From positions 47,340 through 111,339 of the forward strand of contig JAJEGY010000006.1 of assembly GCA_022819585.1 (NCBI GenBank): DNA of 64,000 bases, in the 5' to 3' direction. The notes beneath the pieces were generated by a model. It worked only from the letters and a program-made list of their open reading frames with translations, made no database searches and was not told where the DNA came from. Positions 9,340 through 19,057 of the stretch are shown piece after piece. The DNA comes from Dehalococcoidia bacterium. Lineage in GTDB: Bacteria; Chloroflexota; Dehalococcoidia; Lucifugimonadales; Lucifugimonadaceae. The position numbers were made by a program, and so were the translations under genes. Positions within the stretch are counted from its first letter, which is position 1; every line of letters begins with the position of its first letter.

Positions 9340-10983
9340 GTGCCGAACATAAATTACAACTTCCAGACCTTGCGAGGAGACGTCTTCGGTGGCGTCACGT
9401 CCGCCGTAATCTCATTGCCGGTCGCTCTCGCCTTTGCTATCGCCGCAGGTCTGGACCCCGTCGCCGGCATATACGGCGCGATCGCTGTCGGTTTCTTCGC
9501 CGCTGTATTCAGCGGCACTCGATCCCAGATCTCCGGCCCCACTGGATCGATGACCGTGGCCATGGGCGTCATCGTCACCGCAAACGCCGACAACCTCGCC
9601 GTCGCTTTCACCATCGTCATCATGGCCGGACTCATTCAGCTTTTATTAGGGGCGTTACGAATCGGACGCTTCGTCGAATACACTCCTTACTCCGTTATCT
9701 CCGGGTTCATGTCAGGTGTCGGGATCATCATCTTACTCACTCAGACACTCCCATTCCTTGGCGCTGAGATCGCCACCGGAGGGCCAGTCGGAGCCATCCA
9801 AGCATGGCCTGACCTCATAAACCATTTCAATCCCAGCGCGCTCATCATCGGAGCCGCAACCCTCGCTATCGCAGTGCTTTGGCCAGAGCGTTTCAGCAAG
9901 TTCCTCCCCGCTACATTGGCCGCGCTCATCGTTGGCATATTGCTCGGGGTGTTTTGGCTCACAGACGCTCCAGTTATCGGCGAAGTGCCGACCGGATTGC
10001 CTGACCTCGTCACACCGGAGATCTCGACCAGCATCCTCCTCAAGGCTATTCAGCCAGCGCTCGTAATCGCACTCGTCGGATCCGCCGACACCCTGCTTAC
10101 TTCGTTAGTAGCCGACTCCATGACGCGCACTCGCCACAACGCCGACCGTGAACTCCTAGGACAGGGAATAGGAAACGTCGTCACCGGATTCATCGGCGGC
10201 CTCCCTGGCTCCGGCGCAACTCCCAGCACCGTCGCAAACATCAGAGCAGGAGGCTGGACACCCCTCTCAGGTGTGCTGTGCGTCGCAATTCTGTTGGCGA
10301 TCGTGATGGGGCTTGGGAAATATGTCGCATCCATACCCATCGCTGTTCTTGCCGGCATTCTGATAAAGGTCGGGTGGGACACCGTCGATTGGCGTTTCAT
10401 CACGCGAATCTTGCACGTCCAAAAGGATCACCTGCTGGTGATGGTCCTCACTCTAGGGCTCACCGTGTTTCTCGACCTCGTCACCGCCGTCGCCGTCGGC
10501 ATGATCGCCGCTGGTGTCGCCAGCGCTAAACAGTTTGAACGCCTCGAGCTGGACAGCGTGGTTTCTGTACCCCTCCTCGACCAAGTCTTCTTCAGAAACT
10601 ATGAGAATCTCGATGATATCGATGCCTTCTCAGCACAAGTCGGTTTGGTTGCCCTCAAGGGAACCTTCTCCGTCGCGTCCGCATCCAAATTGATCAACAC
10701 CATCAGCGTCGACATCCGCGACCACGAGGTAGTGATCTTTGATTTCTCCGACACCGTATACATCGACGACAGCGCAGCACTTGTCGTTGAGCGCATGATC
10801 GAGACAGCCATGAACGAACAAACTGAATGCATCGTCATGGGACTAGACGGCCTTCCCGAAGCCACGCTCCGTGCCCTAAACATCCTGCAGGACGTCCCCG
10901 AAGACCACTTCGCAGAAAACCTAGACGAAGCTAGAGAGATCGCCCGAGGCATCCTCGACCGTAAAGAAGAAGCCGCTGTTTAG
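9340..10983 (+). CDS. SulP-family anion transporter with STAS domain
   Basis: This 547-residue inner-membrane carrier of the SLC26/SulP type likely moves sulfate, bicarbonate or another anion by symport or exchange. The N-terminal part (about residues 10-390) holds 10-14 hydrophobic segments with the family pattern LPVALAFAIAAGLDPVAGIYGA and GPTGSM near residue 65. The C-terminal 130 residues form a STAS domain with the phosphorylatable-type segment FDFSDTVYIDDSAALVVE. The start is GTG with no clear SD. ATP sulfurylase is encoded 12 kb away, too far to assign sulfate as substrate. Confidence 0.9.
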   Translation: MPNINYNFQTLRGDVFGGVTSAVISLPVALAFAIAAGLDPVAGIYGAIAVGFFAAVFSGTRSQISGPTGSMTVAMGVIVTANADNLAVAFTIVIMAGLIQLLLGALRIGRFVEYTPYSVISGFMSGVGIIILLTQTLPFLGAEIATGGPVGAIQAWPDLINHFNPSALIIGAATLAIAVLWPERFSKFLPATLAALIVGILLGVFWLTDAPVIGEVPTGLPDLVTPEISTSILLKAIQPALVIALVGSADTLLTSLVADSMTRTRHNADRELLGQGIGNVVTGFIGGLPGSGATPSTVANIRAGGWTPLSGVLCVAILLAIVMGLGKYVASIPIAVLAGILIKVGWDTVDWRFITRILHVQKDHLLVMVLTLGLTVFLDLVTAVAVGMIAAGVASAKQFERLELDSVVSVPLLDQVFFRNYENLDDIDAFSAQVGLVALKGTFSVASASKLINTISVDIRDHEVVIFDFSDTVYIDDSAALVVERMIETAMNEQTECIVMGLDGLPEATLRALNILQDVPEDHFAENLDEAREIARGILDRKEEAAV

Positions 10984-11038
10984 ATACCCTCGAGACGTTC
11001 AACAGCACACCAACACCAAGTCCGATGCATATAGACAA

Positions 11039-11350
11039 TCAAGCAGCCTTTTTCCGCTCTGTCTGAACCACATGCTCTCGCAATGCTCGGTTGATCGCGG
11101 TCTGGTATCCACGCCCATTTTCACCGACATGCTTCTTGAACCAAGCCACCACATCCGCATCGACGCGCAACGTGATCTGTTGCCTCACAGGACGATAAAA
11201 AGCCCCGTGTCTGGCGTTCTTCAAATCCAAGATTACTGGTATATCCGAAGTATCAATCTCGTCGTCTGGGAGAACCTTCAACCTTTCTAATCGAGCCTCC
11301 TGCTCATCTGTCAGTTGGGGCATTGCCTTATTCGCATGCTGTTCGTCCAT
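11039..11350 (-). CDS. BrnA-like antitoxin, no BrnT partner seen
   Basis: This 103-residue protein resembles BrnA/DUF4415 antitoxins. It has an N-terminal acidic helix (LTDEQEARLERLKV), the family stretch FYRPVRQQITLRVDADVVAWF, and a C-terminal ribbon-helix-helix-like region (GRGYQTAINRALREHV) that would bind the operator. The start may be ATG 11350 or ATG 11320 (MPQLTDEQ). BrnA normally follows its RNase toxin BrnT, but upstream on this strand is a NUDIX gene. It is therefore an orphan here, possibly a remnant or a stand-alone regulator. It ends a minus-strand series with the NUDIX and kinase genes. Confidence 0.75.
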   Translation of the reverse strand: MDEQHANKAMPQLTDEQEARLERLKVLPDDEIDTSDIPVILDLKNARHGAFYRPVRQQITLRVDADVVAWFKKHVGENGRGYQTAINRALREHVVQTERKKAA

Positions 11351-11380
11351 GTGGTCACGTCAAATTCCATGCGCGAAAGA

Positions 11381-12022
11381 CTAAAAGAAAGATGGCTGTC
11401 TTACCGTCGGTTTCACGCCTTCAGTGCACACGTAATCTTCAATCAATATCCTCGACCACGGGTCGAAGTCATGGCGGCGTCTCGCGAGCTCATCCTCGCC
11501 CATGAATTTACCTGTTAGCGTAGATCGATTCGTGAATTCTTCCGGCGCCATTGGCGTAATTTCTTCAGCGGTCATCTCGTGTATGAACGCCACGTGACGT
11601 GAAGCGTTTTTTGAAGATTCGTCGATGACTATGCCGATCGGCCGAGGATTAACGAGCGGAAAAATCCCCACTTCTTCTTCGAGTTCACGCATCAATGCTG
11701 TTTGCATCACATCTCGAAACGAAACGTCTGCAGTCTCATCGTCGATGTGCCCGCCGATTATCAAACTCAGCTTACCGCTCAGGTCACCACGCTCGTTTTT
11801 TACGCGTCTTAGAACGCAGAACTTGCCGTCAGAGTCTCGGATTATGGCACACGGAATCGCTTGGACCCAGTCTTCTGACATTTCTGCGTCGGGTCTGAAA
11901 TGCCAAGCAAAAGAACCTTCTATTTTGCCGATCTGATCTTGTGCATCATCCCACCGCAGGAGCGAAAACACATTTTGAAAAATCGAACGTGGGAAAACTA
12001 AGACCTTTTTTTTGCGTTTCAC
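11381..12022 (-). CDS. NUDIX-like hydrolase paired with a P-loop kinase
   Basis: This 213-residue protein has a recognisable but non-standard NUDIX box. The half RELEEEVGI is canonical, while the preceding GGHIDDETADVSFRDV has a longer loop than the usual G-x5-E-x7 spacing. NUDIX enzymes hydrolyse nucleoside diphosphate-linked compounds. The N-terminal 45 residues (VLVFPRSIFQNVFSLLRW) are not part of the standard fold. Its ATG overlaps the stop of the kinase gene by four bases, so the two are co-translated. Base composition is more AT-rich than the neighbours (a run of eight T near the start), suggesting acquisition. Confidence 0.78.
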   Translation of the reverse strand: MKRKKKVLVFPRSIFQNVFSLLRWDDAQDQIGKIEGSFAWHFRPDAEMSEDWVQAIPCAIIRDSDGKFCVLRRVKNERGDLSGKLSLIIGGHIDDETADVSFRDVMQTALMRELEEEVGIFPLVNPRPIGIVIDESSKNASRHVAFIHEMTAEEITPMAPEEFTNRSTLTGKFMGEDELARRRHDFDPWSRILIEDYVCTEGVKPTVRQPSFF

Positions 12023-12729
12023 CGATGATTTGCTCCTTTGCGAACATGCTCCAGAATCTCAGATGCAACCGTCAACCCTGTCGACTGCGGCGTCGTACAT
12101 TGATTGCTACTCGTGTCAATGACAGTCAGACGTTCGTCGAACTCATCGGCGTAGCGTTCGGTGATCTGGACATAAGCATCATTCAGTTCATCCAAAAACC
12201 CCTCATTCATGGTTTGACCTGGTTCTTCAATTAGTTTGTCTTTGTATTCACGAGTCAAGGAGGTTTTTGGATCAGTTTTGAACATGAATACCATATCCAC
12301 ATATTGTCGCCAATGATCAATCAACAGAAAATCATGAATTTTGGTACGCTCGGCTTCAGAAATATCCCCGCGACTTTTTAGAAGTTCAAACCAAGCTAGA
12401 GCGTCAAATAACCCTCGATCCAAAATCACGAGTTGGTATTCATCTGAGCCGTAGCGTCCTTCCAATATGTGTGTCAGCGCATAGGTTGCCGACCAGGCGT
12501 TAAACGCCACCAAGTTTTCTTTCAAATAGTACGGAGTTCTTTTCGAAGCGCCTTCTGTCGGCGCAAGAACTTTGAACCCCAACCTTCTGAAGAAGTGGTT
12601 TACGATGTCTATGCATGTGCTCTTGCCACTTTTCGGAGTTCCTGCGAATTCCACGAAAACCGGACGATGCCAAGCTTCAAGAACCTCGCGCCCTGCGATG
12701 TTCAATTGTTCTAATTGATCTGCTGTCAT
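12019..12729 (-). CDS. P-loop nucleotide/nucleoside kinase-like protein
   Basis: This 236-residue protein (242 if the GTG at 12747 is used) carries a Walker A loop GTPKSGKST, a LILDRG-type catalytic segment (VILDRGLFDAL) and a C-terminal segment VIDTSSN. This is the layout of the thymidylate kinase-like or AAA_28-type family. The substrate cannot be assigned; I expect a small-molecule or nucleotide phosphotransferase. It is the first gene of a coupled pair with a NUDIX enzyme, a combination that suggests turnover or repair of a particular nucleotide. Codon use is AT-richer than that of flanking genes. Confidence 0.78.
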   Translation of the reverse strand: MTADQLEQLNIAGREVLEAWHRPVFVEFAGTPKSGKSTCIDIVNHFFRRLGFKVLAPTEGASKRTPYYLKENLVAFNAWSATYALTHILEGRYGSDEYQLVILDRGLFDALAWFELLKSRGDISEAERTKIHDFLLIDHWRQYVDMVFMFKTDPKTSLTREYKDKLIEEPGQTMNEGFLDELNDAYVQITERYADEFDERLTVIDTSSNQCTTPQSTGLTVASEILEHVRKGANHR

Positions 12730-12883
12730 ATTCAGTGAGTGTAACACGCGGAGACAATTAGTGATTGAGTGATTTTCCTTCGGAATACGTCAACACCCTA
12801 GGGGCCAGACCTACAATTCTGTTGATCAGACACGTACTTCCCTTACTCATCCACGAAGACCTCGCCGCGGATTCGTCCCGCGT

Positions 12884-13396
12884 TCAATGCCCACACTCCC
12901 CCTGCGGATAAACCCGACTCCTAACTGCCCGCGCCTCGCACAACTCCCGAATGTCCTCCAAATGCTCCACCATATGCCGACTCATCACCCGCACCATCAT
13001 TAACCGAGCTAACAACCACCCGATCACCGGTGCCTTCACCGCAAACCGACTCTCATACGTCATCTCCGTGCAACCGCCCCGGTCTTCCAACACAAACGCA
13101 TCCTCCAACAAACTCAACGCAAAGATCGACTTCTCCTCATAACCTTCCGCCAACCAGAAGTCGATCCGCTCTGGCGGCGTCAACTGCACCCACTCCACAC
13201 TTCTAAAAACATGCGTCGATTTACCCACCTTCAAAGGAGTATGAAACTCCACCAGCTTCCGATCCCCATAGTCCTCCATCACCCGCGTCGAATATCCCTC
13301 CAAACCCGACTGCCCATAAGCTGTCAAGACCTGATAGACCAACCGTCTGTCAGCCCGGATATGGATGCTTCGAGGCTCTAGAGTTATGGGTTTCAC
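12884..13396 (-). CDS. SRPBCC/START-like domain protein
   Basis: This 170-residue single-domain protein has the alternating strand pattern of the SRPBCC (polyketide cyclase/START) superfamily. It starts with the typical SIHIRADRRLVYQVLTAY and ends in a long amphipathic helix (RVMSRHMVEHLEDIRELCE) that lines the hydrophobic pocket. Members bind lipids or other hydrophobic ligands, and some are enzymes. No catalytic residue can be assigned. It lies just downstream of the DUF885 gene (13-base gap), so it is probably the last gene of that minus-strand unit. Confidence 0.75.
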   Translation of the reverse strand: MKPITLEPRSIHIRADRRLVYQVLTAYGQSGLEGYSTRVMEDYGDRKLVEFHTPLKVGKSTHVFRSVEWVQLTPPERIDFWLAEGYEEKSIFALSLLEDAFVLEDRGGCTEMTYESRFAVKAPVIGWLLARLMMVRVMSRHMVEHLEDIRELCEARAVRSRVYPQGECGH

Positions 13397-13409
13397 GACT
13401 AGAAACCCA

Positions 13410-15089
13410 TCAAATACGCGACATCTCCCGAGCCATCTGCGCCAAACCCATCGGCCCCAACTCCAACGCCCGGTTGTGCCAATCCTTCAAATCGAACGAT
13501 GCACCCTTGTCAGATTTCGACTTCTCCCGAGCCTCCAGCCAAACACGCTCGCCAACCTTGTAAGAAATCGCCTGACCTGGTATCCCCAGATAACGATCAA
13601 TCTCGCTCGCAACAAAGTCAGCCGGAAAGTGCACCCGATCCCGCATGAACTCCAAAGCCAGATCCGGCGTCCATGTCATCCCCGGATGAAACTCCGAATC
13701 CATTGGTATCTGCTTCTCAAGGTGCATCCCGATATCGATGATCACCCTCACCGACCTCAAAGCCTGAGCATCCAGCATCCCCATGTAGTAGTCCGGGTTC
13801 TCCAGATATCCCAACTCACGCATCAATCTCTCCGCATAAAGCGCCCAACCCTCAACATACCCCGAAGTACCAGCCAGCAACCGCTGATACCTCGACAACT
13901 GGTCCGACAACGTCATCGTCGTCCCGATCTGAAAATGGTGCCCCGGCACTCCTTCGTGATACGCAATCGACACCTCTCGCCAAAGCGGGAACGACGTCTT
14001 GCCACCAGTCGGATACCAAGTACGACCTGGCCGCGAGAAATCCTCCGACGGTCCCGTGTAGTACATCGCCAACGCCCCGCCCGGCGGAGCGATCAAAGCC
14101 TCGATTTTCTTCACAGGCTCCGCAATATCGAAATGCGTCCCATCCATGTCCGCAATCGTCGAATCTTGCAGGTTCTGCATCCACTCCTTGAACTCATCCT
14201 CACCTTCTATCGCCCGATCCGGATCACTCTCCAAAATCTCGACCGCCTCATCGATGGTAGACCCTGGCTTGATCTGTTCCGCCGCCTTCTGCATCTCAGA
14301 CTGTACCCATCTCAACTGCTCCCAACCCCACTCATACGTCTCATCCAGATTCAAGTTGATCCCGTTATAAGACCTCGAAGTCACTGAGTAATGCTCACGA
14401 CCAACCGCGTCCCGCTCCTTGGCTTTCCCCATGTAACGACTTCGCAAATAGTCGGCAAACTCCGAATACGCCGAATTGGCCGCCGCCGCCGCATTTGCAA
14501 GCCGTCTAGCCAACACATCATCCACTTCTTCCAAACTCGCACCAGCTTCCGCGATCCCGTCGAAGAACGGCGTCGCATCGCCCTCGCCCACCCAAGTATC
14601 AATCTGCTCGATACAACCAGCCGTCTGCCGCTTCGAGGATGTCTTACGTTGGTCAATACCTTCGTCCAACGTTGCCCGGTACGACTTCAGCGAAGCATCG
14701 ATCCCCTCCATCCGCGAAGCGATGTTCTCCCAGTCCTCCGTCGACGACTTAGGCATCAAGTCAAAGATCTGCCGCAACGACTGCACCGGCGAATGCAAGA
14801 TGTTCATCCCTGAGTAGTGCAACCCCAACTCATGCTGATCTATCGACCACGACATTTCCTCCTGCACCGTCTCGCTGCACCTTCGCTCGCGCACAGTCAC
14901 TGCCCGTTCCGCCTGAATACGCCGCAACACGTCCTTCTCCGCCGCATTCGAACGATCCGACGCTTCCGGCGAAAAATCTGGCATCAAATGGTCGTAACCC
15001 GGCACCCCGAGATACGTCGCCACAATCGGATTCAACTCCGACAGCGTATCGACGAAACCATCCGCAATCTCAAAAATCTTTGACATCAA
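13410..15089 (-). CDS. DUF885-family putative metallopeptidase
   Basis: This 559-residue protein of the DUF885 family is a presumed zinc peptidase related in fold to M1/M3-type enzymes. The expected motif AYHEGVPGHHFQIG is present, where HExxxHH is the presumed metal site. The downstream family block YVEGWALYAERLM also appears. No signal peptide is evident, so a cytoplasmic role in peptide turnover is likely. Its start follows the serine hydrolase gene by nine bases, so the two are probably co-transcribed, with the SRPBCC gene behind. Confidence 0.87.
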   Translation of the reverse strand: MMSKIFEIADGFVDTLSELNPIVATYLGVPGYDHLMPDFSPEASDRSNAAEKDVLRRIQAERAVTVRERRCSETVQEEMSWSIDQHELGLHYSGMNILHSPVQSLRQIFDLMPKSSTEDWENIASRMEGIDASLKSYRATLDEGIDQRKTSSKRQTAGCIEQIDTWVGEGDATPFFDGIAEAGASLEEVDDVLARRLANAAAAANSAYSEFADYLRSRYMGKAKERDAVGREHYSVTSRSYNGINLNLDETYEWGWEQLRWVQSEMQKAAEQIKPGSTIDEAVEILESDPDRAIEGEDEFKEWMQNLQDSTIADMDGTHFDIAEPVKKIEALIAPPGGALAMYYTGPSEDFSRPGRTWYPTGGKTSFPLWREVSIAYHEGVPGHHFQIGTTMTLSDQLSRYQRLLAGTSGYVEGWALYAERLMRELGYLENPDYYMGMLDAQALRSVRVIIDIGMHLEKQIPMDSEFHPGMTWTPDLALEFMRDRVHFPADFVASEIDRYLGIPGQAISYKVGERVWLEAREKSKSDKGASFDLKDWHNRALELGPMGLAQMAREMSRI

Positions 15090-15098
15090 TGCCTCTCT

Positions 15099-16490
15099 TC
15101 ACTTGCACTTGTCATCGACCAAGCGGTACCTGAAACCGCCCAACCGAAACTCGCCGTCCTGTATCGCAAATGTCTCCCCAGCACCCCTGTTCCCAATCAC
15201 CTTGAACGAGCCACCATCCATCAATTTCGCACTCGCCGGAGCATGAAGCAGATAGGGCGACGCCTCATGTCCTCCCATGTGCAACTCATCATCCGAAACC
15301 GCCGTCAACCGCATCCAGAATCCCGGCTCTGTGTAGTAGACACCCCCATGCTCTCGTAGCTTCGATCCCTTATCTGAAGCCGGAAGCTCATGCGTCACTT
15401 CGGTCGAAACCGATGGCATCTCATCCCAGTCCTCAATCACCGCGTCAAGAAGATTCTGTGCCAACGACACCGAAACCGGATTCGGCCACAGATTAGTCAA
15501 CACGATCACTCCCGTCTGGAACGGCCCATGGAACATCGTCTGCGTCCCAAACCCATGTATCCCGCCACCGTGACCGTGATAAACCCGTTCCCCCGATCTA
15601 GTCGCACGCCAACCGACACACTGTCCCGTCGTCCAACCATCATTCAGATAAGCAGGATGCAACATCTCACGACGGCTCCGAGTACCGACCAAACTCGGAC
15701 CATCGTCCGACTCGAACCTCACAGCATGAGCCAACCACTTCGTAAGGTCCGCCACATTCGTCATCATCTGCCCTGCCGACGCCAGACCATTCAACTCCGA
15801 ATACGGCGCCAGTCTCAATGCATCGCTCCCTGGAGACGGTTGACTATAACCAACCACTCGGTTCTCCTCAGAAACCATCGCATTGTCAAACGTCGTCTCT
15901 CCCATTCCCAGAATCGAGAGAATCTCCGACTCCACGAACCGCTCGTAACTCTGACCCGACAACCTGCTGACCACTTCACCCAAAAACCCGTACGCCATAT
16001 TCGAATACTTCCACGCGCTGTCCAACGGGATCACCACCTCTACCTCATCGATCCGGTCAAGCATCGTCTGCATCGCCGGAAACAAATTCCCGTCCCAATC
16101 AGTTGCTGGATGCTCCGTTGTGAGACCGGCATGATGCGCTGTCATCCGACGAAGCGTTACATCCTCAAGATCACCAGCTATACCTGCTGCCGACGTGAAC
16201 TCCGGGATATACAACAGCAACGGGTCATCAAGCGACAGCATTGAAGCCTCTTGCAGCATCATCAACGACATCGCTGTAAATGTCTTCGTATTCGACGCCA
16301 CTCGGAAGACACTGTGCTCATCCGGCACCTTCCCACTCCCGATCTCCGTCTCACCGAATCCTTGGAACCACGCCAACTCTGAACCGCAGACCATTCCGAC
16401 CGCGATCCCCGGAATCCTGTGCGCCAACCGCACCTCCTCCACATAATCCACCCACATCTGGATCTTGTCATTGGAATCTGGAGACGACAT
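15099..16490 (-). CDS. Serine beta-lactamase-like hydrolase
   Basis: This 463-residue protein of the beta-lactamase/class C penicillin-binding family hydrolyses esters, D-amino peptides or lactams. It has the nucleophile motif SNTK (S-x-x-K) near residue 67, the YSN motif (KYSNMAYGF) near residue 163, and the third motif as HGHGGG near residue 318. A C-terminal lipocalin-like beta domain of about 110 residues follows. No signal peptide is seen. It is the first gene of a minus-strand unit with DUF885 and SRPBCC genes and is divergent from the enolase-superfamily gene. Confidence 0.87.
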   Translation of the reverse strand: MSSPDSNDKIQMWVDYVEEVRLAHRIPGIAVGMVCGSELAWFQGFGETEIGSGKVPDEHSVFRVASNTKTFTAMSLMMLQEASMLSLDDPLLLYIPEFTSAAGIAGDLEDVTLRRMTAHHAGLTTEHPATDWDGNLFPAMQTMLDRIDEVEVVIPLDSAWKYSNMAYGFLGEVVSRLSGQSYERFVESEILSILGMGETTFDNAMVSEENRVVGYSQPSPGSDALRLAPYSELNGLASAGQMMTNVADLTKWLAHAVRFESDDGPSLVGTRSRREMLHPAYLNDGWTTGQCVGWRATRSGERVYHGHGGGIHGFGTQTMFHGPFQTGVIVLTNLWPNPVSVSLAQNLLDAVIEDWDEMPSVSTEVTHELPASDKGSKLREHGGVYYTEPGFWMRLTAVSDDELHMGGHEASPYLLHAPASAKLMDGGSFKVIGNRGAGETFAIQDGEFRLGGFRYRLVDDKCK

Positions 16491-16566
16491 CTTTCCCCAA
16501 TCAAGTTCAGCGGTTTAATATCACCAACACTGAATAGTAAATCGACAACCACAACCCGTTCTCACC

Positions 16567-17685
16567 ATGAAGATAGCTAAAGCTAAGATCGACGTCATCG
16601 AGTTCGAAGTCCCCCGCCTAACCATCAACGACGCGCGCGGAGGCATGGGTGGCAAACTGACCGCCGGCGTACTACGTCTAATCACCGACACCGGCGTCGA
16701 AGGCAACGCCCACATCGGAGACCGAGGCGGCGGAGGCGCATCAACTATCCGATCTTTCCAGTCCGCGTTCAATGGACGCTTAGTCGGAATGAACATCGCA
16801 GACCGCGAGCGCTTCTGGCACCAACTCCCCCGAATGTCCGGCCACGGCGCATCCATACACGCTCTGTGGTCACACGTCGATGTCGCGATGTGGGACGCCG
16901 CCGGTAAATCCGCCGACATGCCCGTCCACGAAATGCTCGGAACCGCACGACGAACCACCGAAGTCTACGCAACCTACCCACCCCGAAACTCCACCGTCGA
17001 AGGCTATGTCGCCGAAGCAGCAGAGCTGGTCGAGCAGAGCTTCACCGCATACAAAATCCACCCCGGCGCGATGCCCACCGACCAAGTCATCCAAATGGTC
17101 ACCGTAGTCCGACGAGAAGTCGGCGATGAAATGCGCCTCATGCTCGACCCCAACAACGGCTACGACCTGCGCGCTGCCCTTAAGATCGGCCAAGCCTTAG
17201 ACGACAACAACTTCCACTGGTTCGAAGATCCCGTCCCTTGGGATGACTGGCGTGCAATCCGCATCCTCTCCGAAGAACTCGATACACCTTTGAACATGAG
17301 CGACTCCGCCCAGTTCCTCTTCCACGAAGCTGCCAGAGCTCTAGAACAAGGCTGGCCACCAACGATCCGCGGCACAACCCGCAAGATCGGTATCACCGGA
17401 TTGAAAAAACAATGCGGAATGGCCGAGGGATTCAACGTCAACTGCGAAGTCGGAACAGCGGGTAACTCCCTGATGAATGCCGCAAACCTCAACGTCATCA
17501 TGTCCATACTCAACTGCGACTTCTACGAATACTGGAGCCCGCTCGAAGCCCAACAGTTCGGGTTGGAAGAGGAAATCCTGGTCAACTCAGATGGACTATT
17601 GACCGCCCCAACTAAACCAGGCCTCGGATACATGGTCGACGAAGACTTCGTCACCCGGCATCTTGTCTCGACTATCGACTTGTAG
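16567..17685 (+). CDS. Enolase-superfamily protein with unusual active site
   Basis: This 372-residue protein has the mandelate racemase/muconate lactonizing enzyme fold, acting on carboxylate-bearing substrates through an enolate. Conserved parts are the KxH segment YKIHPG (Lys163, His165) and metal ligands Asp194 (LMLDPNNGYD) and Glu220 (WFEDPVP). The third metal position, usually Glu in a GE motif, reads MSDSA (Asp246). The usual Asp of the QPD segment and its partner His are not found (IRGTTRKIG, then CEVGTAG). Chemistry may therefore differ from classic sugar acid dehydratases. A PLP enzyme and a TPP decarboxylase follow on the same strand. Confidence 0.83.
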   Translation: MKIAKAKIDVIEFEVPRLTINDARGGMGGKLTAGVLRLITDTGVEGNAHIGDRGGGGASTIRSFQSAFNGRLVGMNIADRERFWHQLPRMSGHGASIHALWSHVDVAMWDAAGKSADMPVHEMLGTARRTTEVYATYPPRNSTVEGYVAEAAELVEQSFTAYKIHPGAMPTDQVIQMVTVVRREVGDEMRLMLDPNNGYDLRAALKIGQALDDNNFHWFEDPVPWDDWRAIRILSEELDTPLNMSDSAQFLFHEAARALEQGWPPTIRGTTRKIGITGLKKQCGMAEGFNVNCEVGTAGNSLMNAANLNVIMSILNCDFYEYWSPLEAQQFGLEEEILVNSDGLLTAPTKPGLGYMVDEDFVTRHLVSTIDL

Positions 17686-17763
17686 ACGCGAATACAACGA
17701 GTCTTCAACGATAATTGCACGCATTGCACTAAGGAATATCACCAATCGAAGGGCAAGCCCATC

Positions 17764-18912
17764 ATGATGGACTACACCAACGGCGAAAAGATTCTTGAGA
17801 GTCTGGGAGTAACCCCCATCCTCAACGCTGGCGGACCCGTCACCCGCTTCTCTGGAACTCGACCACGTCCAGAAGCCATGCAAGCAATGATGGCCATGGT
17901 CGATCCGTTCGTCGAATTGCCCGAACTCATCGATGCTGCCGGCAAACGCCTCGCAGAGATCATCGGTGTACCCGCCGCAACCATCACCAGCGGAGCATCT
18001 GGAGGTCTCACGGTTCAGACTGCCGCCGCAATGGCTAAAGACGATCCCGAGCGCATCTTCCAGCTGCCCATCGCAGACGACATCCCGAACGAACTCATCA
18101 TTCAACGCAACCACCGCTTCGGCTACGACCACCTCTACCTGACACCAGGCGCCCGGTTCGTCGAAGTCGGCAACAAAGACGGCTGCACCCCGGAAGAAGT
18201 CGAAAACGCAATCTCAGACAAGACTGCCGCCATCATCCATCTCGAATCACCCTACAGCGGCGAAAACGTCCTACCAGTCGAGACGCTCGTAGACATCGCG
18301 CATCGCAACGGTCTGCCACTCATGACCGATGCCGCATCTCGCCTACCACCGCGTGCCAACCTCACCAAGTTCGTAGATGCAGGCTCTGATCTGGTTTCAT
18401 TCTCAGGAGGTAAAGGCATCCGCGGCCCACAAGCCACTGGTCTCCTCCTCGGCAACGAAGAATGGATCGAATACGCCAAGCTGAACAACGCCCCAAACGC
18501 CACAGTAGCCAGAGCGCAAAAAGTATCTAAGGAGTCGATCGCCGGAATCTTGGCTGCCGTCGAAGTATTTGTCAACGAAGACGAGGAAGAAGAAAACCGA
18601 CGCTACACCCGGCTGATGCAGTCGGTAGTCGATCAAATCATCGAAATCCCCGGCGTCGATGCAGGAGTCGTCCACGACTACAACCACTACATCCCTCATG
18701 CCGTAATCAAACTCAACGATTCGTGGCGAGGTCCGCCAAAGAGCGTTATCGGCGAGAGAATGCTCGAAGCCCCCAACCGCATCATGATCCTCACCTTCCT
18801 CGAAGAAGTGCCAGAGTTCTGGGTAGATCCGCTCAACCTCTCGGATGAGGAGGTTCAGATAGTTGCGGATAAATTGCGCCGAGTTCTCATCGAAGCATCC
18901 AACGAAGGCTAA
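17764..18912 (+). CDS. SelA-like fold-type I PLP enzyme
   Basis: This 382-residue PLP-dependent protein is related to SelA and to D-glucosaminate-6-phosphate ammonia-lyase-type enzymes. The Schiff-base lysine is expected in SFSGGKGIRGPQATG near residue 220, and the substrate-side segment GASGGLTVQTAAAMA lies near residue 80. It lacks the N-terminal tRNA-binding domain of true SelA, so selenocysteine synthesis is unlikely; beta-elimination or aldol chemistry on an amino or sugar acid is more probable. Tandem ATGs give a one-residue uncertainty. It sits between the enolase-superfamily gene and a TPP enzyme on the same strand. Confidence 0.83.
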   Translation: MMDYTNGEKILESLGVTPILNAGGPVTRFSGTRPRPEAMQAMMAMVDPFVELPELIDAAGKRLAEIIGVPAATITSGASGGLTVQTAAAMAKDDPERIFQLPIADDIPNELIIQRNHRFGYDHLYLTPGARFVEVGNKDGCTPEEVENAISDKTAAIIHLESPYSGENVLPVETLVDIAHRNGLPLMTDAASRLPPRANLTKFVDAGSDLVSFSGGKGIRGPQATGLLLGNEEWIEYAKLNNAPNATVARAQKVSKESIAGILAAVEVFVNEDEEEENRRYTRLMQSVVDQIIEIPGVDAGVVHDYNHYIPHAVIKLNDSWRGPPKSVIGERMLEAPNRIMILTFLEEVPEFWVDPLNLSDEEVQIVADKLRRVLIEASNEG

Positions 18913-19057
18913 CCTCAACAATTCGGTCATCAACTAAAAGCCACCTGTGCCGAATCTTAAAGTTCCGACGATTCGGCGATAATGTCAACAGACATCTGGT
19001 CGCCACTTAATGGCGGTTCGTGCAAGTTCGCATGGCTGCGTTAGCGAGGACAGGAAT

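Noticed and set aside
13365-14387. 340-codon plus-strand frame
   Set aside because: Shadow of the DUF885 gene on the minus strand.
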